From VRUE01 sp963728835 (lineage in GTDB: Bacteria > Actinomycetota > Thermoleophilia > Solirubrobacterales > 70-9): a DNA stretch of 64,000 nucleotides. The notes beneath the pieces are model-generated. The model saw nothing but the letters and a program-made list of their open reading frames with translations. It searched no databases and was not told the origin of the DNA. Where the stretch lies: positions 248,001 through 312,000 of the forward strand of contig CAVSKZ010000002.1 of NCBI GenBank assembly GCA_963728835.1, read 5' to 3'. The position numbers and the translations under genes are program-made. Of this stretch, positions 25,914-34,217 are shown one piece after another. Positions within the stretch are counted from its first letter, which is position 1, and the number at the start of each line of letters is the position of its first letter.

Positions 25914-27361
25914 GCCTGCTGCGCAACTACGTCGGCGGCGAGTGGGCCCAGCGCGACCGGCTGGCGACGCTCGCCGACGTCGATCCCGTCAGCGGCGTGA
26001 CCGTCGCCGAGGTGCCGCTCTCCGGCGCGGCCGAGATCCGAGCGGCGGTGGAGGCGGCCCGTGCGGCGCAGCCGGGCTGGCGCGAGGTGCCGCCGCAACG
26101 ACGTGCCCGGGCGCTGTTGGCCCTGCGCGAGGGACTCGAAGCGCGGCGCAAGGAGCTGGTGGCGCTGGTCAGCGCCGACATGGGCAAGACCCTGGCCGAC
26201 GCCGACGGCGAGGTCGGTCGCGGGATCGAGTCGGTCGAGTCGGCGGCGGCGATCCCGCACCTGCTCAAGGGCGAGACGCTGGAGGGCGTCGCCGCGGGGG
26301 TCGACGTCGAGATGGTGCGCCAGCCGGTCGGCGTCGTCGCCGCGATCACGCCCTTCAACTTCCCGGCGATGATCCCGCTCTGGTTCCTGCCCTACGCGAT
26401 CGCCTGCGGCAACGCATTCATCCTCAAGCCTTCCGAGCAGGACCCGCGCCCGGCCGAGCTGATCGTCGAGGTCGCCGACGCGATCGAGGAGATCCCGGCC
26501 GGCGTGGTCAACCTCGTCCACGGCGGGCGCGAGGCGGTGACGGCGATCCTCGAGGAGTCCGGCATCGACGCGATCTCCTTCGTCGGCCGCGCCGAGACCG
26601 CCCGTATCGTCGCCGAAGGCGCGGTGCGGACCGGCAAGCGCGTCCAGGCCCTGGGCGGCGCGAAGAACTCGCTGGTGGTGATGTCCGACGCCGACCTCGA
26701 GCAGGCGATGCCGGCGATCATGGGCTCCGCCTTCGGCGCCGCCGGCCAGCGCTGCCTGGCGGGCTCGGTCTGCGTCGTCGTCGGCGGTGAGGCGCGGCGA
26801 GGCGAGGTCCGCGAAGCGCTGGTCGAGGCGGCCTCCAGGCTCACCATCGGGCCCGGTGACGATCCGGCAACCGACGTCTGCCCGATGGTCTCGGCCGCGG
26901 CGCGCGAGAAGGTCGCCAACGCAATCGGCCACGCTGCCGATGATGGAGCCGACGTTCTGCTGGACGGCCGGGGCGACGCCGGCCCGGCGGGGACCCTGCT
27001 CGGCCCGACCATCGCCGTCGCGGAGCCCGAGTCCGAGCTGGCCCGCGACGAGCTCTTCGGCCCTCTGCTGACCGTGGTCGAGGTAGGCGACCTCGACGCC
27101 GCCCTCGATTTCCTCAACGGCTCCCGCTACGGCAACGCCGGCGCGATCTTCACCCGCTCGGGCGCCGCGGCCCGCCGGTACCGCTACGGCGCCGAAGCCG
27201 GGATGCTCGGCGTCAACGTGGGCGTTCCCGCCCCCGTCGCCTGGTTCCCCTTCAGCGGCTGGAAGGACTCGATCGACGGCGACCTGCACGCGAACGGCAC
27301 CGACGCGGTTCGGTTCTACACGCGCGAGAAGGTCGTCACAACTCGGTGGCAGGGAGGGTGA
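25910..27361 (+). CDS. Methylmalonate-semialdehyde-type aldehyde dehydrogenase
   Basis: 483 residues from GTG 25910. The cofactor region AAITPFNFPAMIPLWFLPYA and HGGREAVTAIL, plus the SFVGRAETARIVAEGAV segment, are those of MmsA/IolA rather than the class 9 ALDH at 16148. The catalytic cysteine is in AAGQRCLAG. MmsA-type enzymes are CoA-acylating, making propionyl-CoA or acetyl-CoA from methylmalonate or malonate semialdehyde. In this operon a malonate-semialdehyde step from beta-alanine (spermidine or diaminopropane breakdown) is plausible. Its stop lies in the left arm of a hairpin. Confidence 0.88.
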   Translation: MSLLRNYVGGEWAQRDRLATLADVDPVSGVTVAEVPLSGAAEIRAAVEAARAAQPGWREVPPQRRARALLALREGLEARRKELVALVSADMGKTLADADGEVGRGIESVESAAAIPHLLKGETLEGVAAGVDVEMVRQPVGVVAAITPFNFPAMIPLWFLPYAIACGNAFILKPSEQDPRPAELIVEVADAIEEIPAGVVNLVHGGREAVTAILEESGIDAISFVGRAETARIVAEGAVRTGKRVQALGGAKNSLVVMSDADLEQAMPAIMGSAFGAAGQRCLAGSVCVVVGGEARRGEVREALVEAASRLTIGPGDDPATDVCPMVSAAAREKVANAIGHAADDGADVLLDGRGDAGPAGTLLGPTIAVAEPESELARDELFGPLLTVVEVGDLDAALDFLNGSRYGNAGAIFTRSGAAARRYRYGAEAGMLGVNVGVPAPVAWFPFSGWKDSIDGDLHANGTDAVRFYTREKVVTTRWQGG

Positions 27362-27404
27362 ATCTGCGTTCACCACTGCTATGCGACGGTGAATGCAGAT
27401 TCAC
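27358..27404. terminator. Hairpin between convergent dehydrogenase and flavoprotein genes
   Basis: 17-nt arms (27358-27374, 27388-27404) with one mismatch and a 13-nt loop; the left arm holds the dehydrogenase TGA. It is placed to end both transcripts, but no T-run is seen. Confidence 0.6.
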
Positions 27405-27406
27405 AC

Positions 27407-28806
27407 TCAGCGGCCGATGTGGAAGCCGATGAGATCGGGGATTTGAGCTAGAAGGGAGCTGATCAGGCTCGGAGAGCTGCCCGCGAGCTCAGCGTCCTCC
27501 TTGCGCATGATCGCGGCGCGGATCGCTTCTCCACCGACCCAGCTGAAGGGCTCGGGTGGGACACGAGGTGGCGACGGGTCGACGAAGGCAAGGCTGGAGG
27601 GGCCGTCGCGGCGGTCCAAGGCCAGAGAAGCGAGGGTGCGGCCGACCATGTGGGAGGGGCCGACGCCGTTGCCGGTGTAGCCGGCGGCGGCGAAGGCGCG
27701 GCCGCCGCGCAGGGGGAGGACGAGGGGCAGGTGGGTTGGCGAGGCGTCGATCGGACCGCCCCAGGCGTGGGTGAGGGCGCGGCCCCTCGAGACCGGGGAA
27801 GTAATCCCATAGGTGCTCGGCTGTCCGCGAGATCACGCCCGCGTCCATCTCGGAGCGCCCGTGGAGTCGGGCGCCCATCGCGATCCGGCCGCCGCCCCAG
27901 CCGAAGAGCGATCCTGCCGTCGGGCGTGGTGCGGAAGTAGTCGATCAGGGCGCGGCTGTCGGTGATGCACTCGCCGCCGGTCCAGCCGACCTCCTCGAGC
28001 AGGTCCGGCACCGGCTCGGTCATGACGATGTGGGAGGAGGCGACGGTGAGGCCGTTGCGCAGCGGGCCTCGCGGCGCCTTCGCCGCAGCCCCGACCGCGA
28101 GCACGGCCGAGCGCGCGCGCACGACGCCGCCGGCCGTGTGCGCCTCGACCCCGTGCGGCGAGCCGGCGAGCCGGGTCACCGGCGTGCCCTCGCACACCTC
28201 CACCCCCCGTGCACGCAATCGCTCGCGCAGTCCCAGCGCCAGTCGTGCCGGCTGCACTGTCGCCGCATCCGGGTAGAAGGCGCCGCCGCGAAAGGCGGGC
28301 GAAGCGCAGCGCTCACCGATCTGCTCCGGCGAGAGGGGCTGGATCGCATCGCCCACCCCAAGCTCCTGGCAGGCGGCCAGTGCCTCGGCCCATTTCCCGT
28401 CGTGCGCCTTCGCGGTCGAGACCTGCAGGTAGCCGCCGCGCATGTACCAGGCGTCGACGCCCTCGCTGGCACAGAAGTCACCAATTCCCCTTGCGGCCGC
28501 CTCAGCCGCTCGCGCCACCGCCAGCGCCCCCGCGTCTCCCCACCGCCCGCGCATGTTCGGCAGCGAGAACCACATCACGTTGCAGAACCCCCCGTTCCGC
28601 CCACTAGGCCCATAGCCACACCGGTCCGCCTCCAGCAACACCACCCTCGCCTCGGGCTCTAGCTGCTTCAGATGCCAGGCAGCCCACATCCCGGTGTATC
28701 CACCCCCGATGACGACGACATCAGCCACCAGCTTTCCCACAAGCTCCGGGGCAAGCTCAACGCCAGGAGCCTCCTCCAGCCAATAACCGTGAGCATCGTG
28801 TTTCAC
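27407..28806 (-). CDS. puuB: FAD-dependent amine oxidoreductase (gamma-glutamylputrescine-oxidase-like), two frameshifts
   Basis: GTG 28806 start. The DAO-family FAD site is intact: VVIGGGYTGMWAAWHLKQLE and GPSGRNGGFC. Reading must change frame twice to stay on the protein: near 27907-27912 (DGRI, then FGWGGGRIAMGARLHGRSEM) and near 27779-27784 (YFPGLEG, then ALTHAWGGPID, AAAGYTGNGVGPSHM). Each needs one base removed. The rebuilt product is about 465 residues, the usual size. It would oxidise glutamylputrescine or a related amine to an aldehyde for the dehydrogenases next to it. Pseudogene or sequence error; both are possible. Confidence 0.75.
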
Positions 28807-28822
28807 GGCTCCGAGTGTCTCA

Positions 28823-28898
28823 GGGCGTGCGGGAGGGGTCCCCAAAACACTCAAGCGAGGCTCCCGCCGAGCGTTTTGGGGACCCCTCCCGCACGCCC
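28823..28898. repeat. Family B palindromic element, copy 2
   Basis: Perfect 26-nt arms 28823-28848 and 28873-28898. The inner part is the family core with CCAAAAC/GTTTTGG and GGCTCCCGCC in the loop, nearly identical to copies 1 and 3. The outer GC-rich part of the arms is unlike the other copies. It fills the gap between the divergent flavoprotein and enolase-like genes. Confidence 0.92.
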
Positions 28899-28914
28899 CA
28901 TACACTCACGACCA

Positions 28915-29976
28915 ATGGCCACCTTCGACGCCCTCGCAGACCTCCCGCTGGAGATAGAGGGCTACGAGCTCCAGCCCTTGGAGCTTCACCTCCCCAGCTT
29001 CGAACGCCTCAGCACGGTGATCCACATGTGGGGCAGCGGCGAGGACGGGCTGGGCGAGGACGTCACCTACGACCCGGTCGACCACATCGCGCTCCAGGAC
29101 GCCGGCCCGTCGCTCGACATCACCGGCTCCTCGACCCTCGGCGAGCTCTGTGGGCTGATGGGCGAGCTGGACACCTTCCCCGCCGAGCCGCAGCGCGAGG
29201 TCTCCCGCCTGTACCGCCGCTGGGCCTTCGAGTCGGCGGCGCTCGACCTGGCGCTGCGCCAGGCGGGCAAGGGCTTGGCCGAGGCCGTCGGTCGCGAGCC
29301 GCGCCCGGTCGAGTTCGTCTGCTCGATGCGGCTCTCGCCCGGCGAGGGCCAGCCGTCGGCGATCGAGACCCTGCGGGCCAAGCTCGACCGCTACCCCGAC
29401 CTGCGCTTCAAGCTCGACCCGGTCAACGACTGGGACGACGAGCTGATCGCCGAGCTCGTCGCGACCGGCGCCGTCGACTCGCTCGACCTGAAGGGCTTCT
29501 ACAAGGGCACCGTGGTCGACGTCGAGACCGACCCCGAGCTCTACGCGAAGCTGATCGAGGCCTTCCCCGACGCCTGGATCGAGGACCCCGATGTCACCGA
29601 GGAGACGCGGCCGATCCTCGAGCCGGTGCGCGACCGCATCACCTGGGACGCGCCGATCCACTCGATCGCCGACATCGAGGCGCTGCCCTGGCAGCCGAAG
29701 ATGGTCAACGTCAAGCCCTCGCGGATCGGCGGCCTGCGCGAGCTCTGCGAGACCTACGACCACTGCGCCGAGAACGGCATAGGCGCCTACGGCGGCGGCC
29801 AGTGGGAGCTGGGCGTCGGGCGCGGCCAGATCCAGGTGCTCGCCTCGCTCTTCCACCCGGACACGCCCAACGACACGGCGCCGCGCGGCTACAACGAATC
29901 GGAGCCGCCGGCGGGCCTGCCGGCCAGCCCGCTCGAGCCCCGGCTGACCCCCACCGGCTTCCGCTGGGACGGCTGA
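28915..29976 (+). CDS. Enolase-superfamily protein of unknown reaction
   Basis: 353 residues from ATG 28915. A C-terminal barrel is indicated by RFKLDPVNDWDDELIAELV (K and D region), WIEDPDVTEE (metal ligand region), VNVKPSRIGGLRELCE (KPSRIGG, typical of the mandelate racemase/muconate-cycloisomerase group) and a final GGQWELGVGRGQIQVLA. The expected three metal ligands can be partly placed (D, E/D, D), but the catalytic lysine is not certain. Substrate unknown. Its position between amine-oxidase and ferritin genes gives no clear hint. Confidence 0.65.
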   Translation: MATFDALADLPLEIEGYELQPLELHLPSFERLSTVIHMWGSGEDGLGEDVTYDPVDHIALQDAGPSLDITGSSTLGELCGLMGELDTFPAEPQREVSRLYRRWAFESAALDLALRQAGKGLAEAVGREPRPVEFVCSMRLSPGEGQPSAIETLRAKLDRYPDLRFKLDPVNDWDDELIAELVATGAVDSLDLKGFYKGTVVDVETDPELYAKLIEAFPDAWIEDPDVTEETRPILEPVRDRITWDAPIHSIADIEALPWQPKMVNVKPSRIGGLRELCETYDHCAENGIGAYGGGQWELGVGRGQIQVLASLFHPDTPNDTAPRGYNESEPPAGLPASPLEPRLTPTGFRWDG

Positions 29977-30010
29977 GGTCGTAAGGGGAACCTAAGCGCG
30001 AGTTCGGCCA

Positions 30011-30030
30011 GCCGAATCCGACGATTCGGC
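30011..30030. promoter_or_regulatory. Small palindrome upstream of ferritin
   Basis: GCCGAATC, four bases, GATTCGGC. It lies 42 bp before the ferritin start. It could be a terminator of the enolase-like gene or an operator; nearby AACCTAAG and TTTGCCTTAACC are only weak half-matches to an iron box. Confidence 0.35.
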
Positions 30031-30071
30031 TACGTTTGCCTTAACCCCGCCCCCGCCGAGCAAGGAGAACC

Positions 30072-30608
30072 ATGGCCGAGAAAAGCTTCGCCGACGCGCT
30101 CAACGAGCAGATCGCCAACGAGTTCGCCGCCTCGCAGCAGTACGTCGGCGCAGCCGTCTACTACGACGCCGAGACCCTGCCCCGGCTGGCCGCCTTCTTC
30201 TACCGCCAGGCGATGGAGGAGCGCGAGCACGCGATGATGATGATCCAGTACCTGCTCGACGTCGGCGAGGGGATCCACATCCCGGACATCAAGTCGCAGG
30301 AGACGACCTACGCCGACGGCAGCGCCCCCGTGCGGATGGCGCTCGAGCAGGAGAAGCGGGTCAGCGAGGAGATCTTCGCCCTCTTCGAGCTGGCGCGCGA
30401 GATCAAGGACTACCGCGCCGAGCAGTTCCTCCAGTGGTTCGTCAAGGAGCAGGTCGAGGAGGTCGCCCTGATGGGGGACCTGCTCAACGTCGTCGAGCGC
30501 TCGAAGGAGAACCTGCTGCTCGCCGAGGACTACATCGCGCGGGAGAGCCTCGGCGAGGAGGGCAGCGACCCGACCGCGCCGCCGATGGCGGGCGGCGGCA
30601 ACGGCTAG
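30072..30608 (+). CDS. ftn: Ferritin (non-haem iron storage)
   Basis: 178 residues. A four-helix ferroxidase protein: NEFAASQQYVGAAVYYD (first helix with the glutamate ligand), MEEREHAMMMIQYLLDVGE (second ligand pair E..H), and EQEKRVSEEIFALFELAREI and FVKEQVEEVALMGDLL for the later ligands. It stores iron as ferric mineral and oxidises Fe(II). AAGGAGA is at 30062-30068. The C-terminal 20 residues are flexible. The family is related to the haem/iron uptake genes at the left of the window only by theme. Confidence 0.9.
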   Translation: MAEKSFADALNEQIANEFAASQQYVGAAVYYDAETLPRLAAFFYRQAMEEREHAMMMIQYLLDVGEGIHIPDIKSQETTYADGSAPVRMALEQEKRVSEEIFALFELAREIKDYRAEQFLQWFVKEQVEEVALMGDLLNVVERSKENLLLAEDYIARESLGEEGSDPTAPPMAGGGNG

Positions 30609-31396
30609 CCCAGCCAGCCGGCCCGCTTGCGCATGCTCTTGATCCGGCGGAACTCGGCTATGTCCTCGCGCAGGGCCGCCGGCGCCGGGGCGGGGAGAAA
30701 GCGTGCCGGCAGGGGCGACTCGACCACGCCGGTTTCCGAGCTCGAGACCTTGTAGGCGCGGGCGCCGCGGCGGGCTGTGATCGCGGAGGGAGGGCCGGTG
30801 CCCTCCCAGAGGAGGCCGGCGTAGTCGTCGAGACCGTAACCGCCGGGCACGCCGCCGGCCACGGCATCCAGGTAGGCGGCGCGGCGCTCGGGCTCGTTGT
30901 TGTAGTGGACGCAGAGGCTGCCGCCGAGCAGCCCCAGCCCCGCCTCCACCTCGGGGCGCCCGGAGGACTTGGTGATCCCGGCTTCGAACCAGCACATCGC
31001 GCCGGCGCTCTGGCCGGCGAGGACGATGCCCTGCTTCCAGGCGATGCTGAGGATCGCGCTGAGCTCGTGTGCCTCCCAGACGGCGAGCAGGTTGACCAGG
31101 CTGCCGCCGCCGACGTAGATCAGGTCCTGGGAGAGCAGATGGTCGCGCAGCGCCATCGGCCGGCGCCCGAGCCGGAAGAGCGAGAGGTCGGAGGGGTCGC
31201 AGGGTCGCTCGCCGAAGGCGGCGTAGAAGCGGCCGATCTGCTCGGAGGTGTCGCCGCTGGCAGTCGGCAGGATGCAGATCCGCGGCCTGCCCCCGGCCCG
31301 CTCGGTCGCGAGGCGCAGCATCAGCTCGCTCACCGCGCGGTCGGGCGGGCGCGAGCTGAAGTCGTGGCCGCCGAGGGTGAGGATGCGAGAGATCAT
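30605..31396 (-). CDS. Peptidase E-like (S51) protein, copy 2 of the pair
   Basis: 263 residues from ATG 31396. S51/PepE fold: nucleophile serine in GIVLAGQSAGAMCW near 122-135, YVGGGSLVNLLAVW, and a late GGYGLDDYAGLLW segment. PepE hydrolyses dipeptides with an N-terminal aspartate, and relatives make cyanophycinase. The fold fits a dipeptidase, but the substrate is not assigned. It lies 20 bp downstream of a paralogue on the same strand; the stop is opposite the ferritin stop (30605-30608 overlap). Confidence 0.8.
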   Translation of the reverse strand: MISRILTLGGHDFSSRPPDRAVSELMLRLATERAGGRPRICILPTASGDTSEQIGRFYAAFGERPCDPSDLSLFRLGRRPMALRDHLLSQDLIYVGGGSLVNLLAVWEAHELSAILSIAWKQGIVLAGQSAGAMCWFEAGITKSSGRPEVEAGLGLLGGSLCVHYNNEPERRAAYLDAVAGGVPGGYGLDDYAGLLWEGTGPPSAITARRGARAYKVSSSETGVVESPLPARFLPAPAPAALREDIAEFRRIKSMRKRAGWLG

Positions 31397-31416
31397 CGGC
31401 GCCGCGGCCTCATCGC

Positions 31417-32181
31417 TCAGGCCGCGGCCGCGGTCGCGGCCGGCTCGCAGGGCTGCGGCAGGGGAACCGGCGGGTCGGCGAGGTAGGTGGTGGCCAGCTG
31501 CATCTCGACGACGTGGCCCTCGACCGCGTCGAGGCGGTACCCGCGTGCCGCCGGGCGCGAGGCAACCACTCGGTGGAGCTCCTCCCCGACGAAGTGCAGG
31601 GCGGCACCGTCCTGCGCGGCGTAGCCGGAACGCATCCCGCAGCGAAGCAGGCCGTGGTAGGCGAGGCCGTGCTTGGAGCCCGGCGCGTAGTGGACGCAGT
31701 TGCTGAAGGGCAAGAGGCCCAGCCCCTCGACCCTCCGCGGCGCCCCGTGGAAGCCGCTGAGCGCCTCGGCGAACCAGCAGAGCGAGCCGGCCGAGAGGCC
31801 GCAGAGGACGATTCCCCTCTCCCACGCCTCGCGCAGGATGGAGTCGATCCCGTGAGCCCGCCAGACGCCGATCAGGCTGACCACGCTGCCGCCGCCGACG
31901 TAGATCAGGTCCTGGGAGAGCAGGTGCTCCCGCACCTCGGCGGGGCCCTGCTCGCGCCGGAAGAGCGAGATGTGACTGGCCTCGCAGGCTGCGGGCGGGA
32001 AGGCGCGATAGAAGCGAACGACGTAGTGGTCGGCGTCGCCGCTCGCCGAGGGCAGGAAGCAGACGCGGGGGCGCTCGCGCGGGCAGAGGCCGAGCACGTA
32101 CTCGTCGAGCAGGGGGTTGCCCGACTCCATCGAGAAGCCGCCGCCGCCGAAGGCCACGATCTGGCGAGGCGCAGTCTCCAT
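31417..32181 (-). CDS. Peptidase E-like (S51) protein, copy 1 of the pair
   Basis: 254 residues from ATG 32181. Same motifs as its neighbour: YVGGGSVVSLIGVW and nucleophile GIVLCGLSAGSLCW. The N-terminus has IVAFGGGGFSMESGNPLLDEY, where the neighbour has ILTLGGHDFSS. The close layout of the pair indicates a tandem duplication. Both probably share a transcript. Possible role: trimming of Asp-X or isoaspartyl dipeptides. Confidence 0.8.
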   Translation of the reverse strand: METAPRQIVAFGGGGFSMESGNPLLDEYVLGLCPRERPRVCFLPSASGDADHYVVRFYRAFPPAACEASHISLFRREQGPAEVREHLLSQDLIYVGGGSVVSLIGVWRAHGIDSILREAWERGIVLCGLSAGSLCWFAEALSGFHGAPRRVEGLGLLPFSNCVHYAPGSKHGLAYHGLLRCGMRSGYAAQDGAALHFVGEELHRVVASRPAARGYRLDAVEGHVVEMQLATTYLADPPVPLPQPCEPAATAAAA

Positions 32182-32400
32182 TGGCAGATGGTCGCTGCGG
32201 CGGGGAGCGCCGTGGTTGTACAGGGGTCTGAGATTCGGCCCCGCCCGACCGCCCATGTGTACATACACGGCTTCTCGTCTCGGCTCCCCTCCTTGCTTTC
32301 CGGCGCGCTTTTTGGGACCCTGGTCTCCTGCAGTTCCCAAGCGGCACCTGCCAGGGAGGTGGGCCGAGCGGGCGGAGACGCCTGAGCACACCATGCCGCG

Positions 32401-33051
32401 ATGACGAAGCCGATTCCCACCTCTCCACCCGCAGGGCAGCGCCTGCCGGCGGCGGACCGCACCCAGCGTGAAGAGATCCTTGCGGCGACGATCCTCGTCA
32501 TCGGTCGCAAGGGCTACCGAGACACCGCCGTCGACGACGTGATCGCGGAAGCGGGCGTCGACCGGGCGACCTTTGACGGGCAGTTCGCAGGGAAGCACGA
32601 GTGCTTCCTGGCCGCCTACGACATGGCGGTCGAACGGCTCTTTGCCGAGGTCAGCGGCAGCTGCGACCGCAAGAAGGACTGGCTCGAACGAGTGCGGGAG
32701 GGCCTGGCGGCGATCGTCGACCTGTTCGTGCTCGAGCCGGAGCTCGCCCGCATCGCCGTGGTCGAGGCCACCACGGCAGGTGCCGAGGCGCGCCGGCGCC
32801 ACTGGCACGCGATCTCCCGGTTCACGGAGTACCTGATCGAGGGCCAGGGGCTCGCCAAGGGCAGGGAGCTGCCCGCCAACATCTCGTTGATGTCCGCCGG
32901 CGCCGTCTCCGGCCTGATCTTCGAGGAACTGCTGGCGGGACGGCCGGCGGAGCTGCCCGCGTTGCTGCCCGACCTGCTCTTCGCGGTCCTCGTCCCCTAC
33001 ATCGGGCCGCGGGCGGCGGCGGCGGAGATGCGACGCGTCGGACGCGGCTGA
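32401..33051 (+). CDS. TetR-family transcriptional regulator
   Basis: 216 residues, ATG 32401. HTH around residues 30-75 (TAVDDVIAEAGVDRATFDGQF), where the usual tyrosine of the TFYxxF helix is D/G, so recognition may differ. It is divergent from the S51 pair, with a 219-bp gap. It overlaps the sigma-factor gene on the other strand by 55 bp at its 3' end. Target and ligand unknown. Confidence 0.8.
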   Translation: MTKPIPTSPPAGQRLPAADRTQREEILAATILVIGRKGYRDTAVDDVIAEAGVDRATFDGQFAGKHECFLAAYDMAVERLFAEVSGSCDRKKDWLERVREGLAAIVDLFVLEPELARIAVVEATTAGAEARRRHWHAISRFTEYLIEGQGLAKGRELPANISLMSAGAVSGLIFEELLAGRPAELPALLPDLLFAVLVPYIGPRAAAAEMRRVGRG

Positions 33052-33494
33052 GGCGGGTCGGCGTCCTCGCCCTCGATGATCGCCCGGCGCAGTTTCAGCC
33101 TCAGCCGGTGCAGGCGGACCTTGACGGTCCCGTCCGGGAGGCCCAGCCGGCGCGCGATCGCCTGCTGGGTCAGATCCTCGGTGTAGCGCAGCCTGAGGAG
33201 CTGGCGATCGTCCTCGTCCAGGCTCTCGAGGATCGCGTGGAGATCCGCACGCTCGACGGTCGAGGCGATGCGCTCGTCGTCGGCGCCCTCCTGCGTCTCG
33301 ACCTCGGCGACCGGATCCGGACGAAGACGTTCGTGCTGGCGGTAGGCCTCGTTGCGGACGATCGTCGCCAGCCACTCGTTGCGCCGCTGGCCATCGCGGA
33401 GGGTGGAGCGCCGGCGCCACGCCCGCAGCAGAGCATCCTGGGCGATGTCCTCCACCTCGCTTGGATTGCTGGTGTAACGGTGGGCGATCCGCAC
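32997..33494 (-). CDS. ECF-type RNA polymerase sigma factor
   Basis: 165 residues if started at GTG 33494. Region 2 is visible as SEVEDIAQDALLRAWRRR, and region 4 as LTQQAIARRLGLPDGTVKVR. The region-2 start (DEAHRFC, then IAHRYTSN) is upstream of 33494 in the same frame, but no ATG, GTG or TTG is there before the stop, so the true start may be an ATT codon about 20 residues earlier, or the gene is truncated. Upstream 33545-33660 is AT-rich. No anti-sigma gene is next to it. Confidence 0.78.
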   Translation of the reverse strand: MRIAHRYTSNPSEVEDIAQDALLRAWRRRSTLRDGQRRNEWLATIVRNEAYRQHERLRPDPVAEVETQEGADDERIASTVERADLHAILESLDEDDRQLLRLRYTEDLTQQAIARRLGLPDGTVKVRLHRLRLKLRRAIIEGEDADPPQPRPTRRISAAAARGPM

Positions 33495-33697
33495 ACAGAA
33501 CCGATGCGCCTCATCCCACTGCCAATCCTCACCGGAGCTCGAGCTTTCAATTGCGTAAACGTTGATTGCTCAACAGTACTACTTCCAAATTTGAAAAGGT
33601 AAAATTTAGTACTGAAATTTTCCCTACTAACTTTCATTTTCAAAGCTCGTGGAGAAAACCGCTGCAACCAAGCAAGGTACGTCCAAATGGACGCGGT
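33495..33697. other. AT-rich gap upstream of the sigma-factor gene
   Basis: About 33545-33660 is clearly AT-rich against a background near 70 percent GC (runs such as AAATTTGAAAAGG and ATTTTCCC). It lies between the two minus-strand genes and probably holds the sigma-factor promoter. No ORF with protein-like sequence was seen in it. Confidence 0.5.
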
Positions 33698-34180
33698 TTA
33701 GAGGCTGGACTGCGCCGAAGAAAGAAGGTCCGAGGCGAGCGTCCAGCGATGCTGAAGCTGGGGTTCGATCGATTCGGTCTCGCAGGCCGCGGTGGCGAGG
33801 CAGTCCCCCCATGCGTTGGCGGCGGCTATGTAGCGATTCAGCGCCCGCTCGCCCGGCCCGGCAGCGACGAGAAGGCAGCCGACGGGGAGTCGATCGACGC
33901 GTATGCGGTCGTAGGCGTCCTGCACCTCTCCCACCTCGCCCAGGTAGTCCTCGTAGCTCAGCCCTACGGCCAGGTCCTCGCGCAGGGCGTCCATCGAGCC
34001 GAGGAACGAGCGCAGCTGGGCCCGGCAGCGAGCGTCCGCGGAGGAGCGGACGTCCGGCTCGGTCCCGCTCGGATCCGCCGTGGCCTGCTCGGAGCCTGAG
34101 GTCGATCCCTCCCCACAGGCGGTGAGAGCCAGTGCCAGGCTCAGCAGCACGCCGAGTGTCGCCGCTTGGCTGAGCCGCAT
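33698..34180 (-). CDS. Putative lipoprotein of unknown function
   Basis: 160 residues from ATG 34180. Signal peptide with lipobox LTAC at about residues 19-22, followed by an acidic Ser/Thr-rich linker and a domain with four cysteines (RCRAQL, GCLLV, DCLATAAC). The rest is helical. No family recognised. A gene directly divergent from it encodes a GDSL-type secreted protein, and the two may share a promoter in the 37-bp gap. Confidence 0.6.
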   Translation of the reverse strand: MRLSQAATLGVLLSLALALTACGEGSTSGSEQATADPSGTEPDVRSSADARCRAQLRSFLGSMDALREDLAVGLSYEDYLGEVGEVQDAYDRIRVDRLPVGCLLVAAGPGERALNRYIAAANAWGDCLATAACETESIEPQLQHRWTLASDLLSSAQSSL

Positions 34181-34217
34181 CGGCCAGAGGCTAGCCTCTG
34201 GTGTAGAAATTCGACCG

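Noticed and set aside
30001..30060. An iron box upstream of ferritin
   Set aside because: AACCTAAG and TTTGCCTTAACC are only partial half-sites, with spacing that does not form the palindrome seen at 1015-1028.
32222..32400. GTGTACATACAC in the S51-TetR gap as a TetR operator
   Set aside because: The repeat is short and imperfect; with one example and no second site it is not better than chance in an AT-richer gap.
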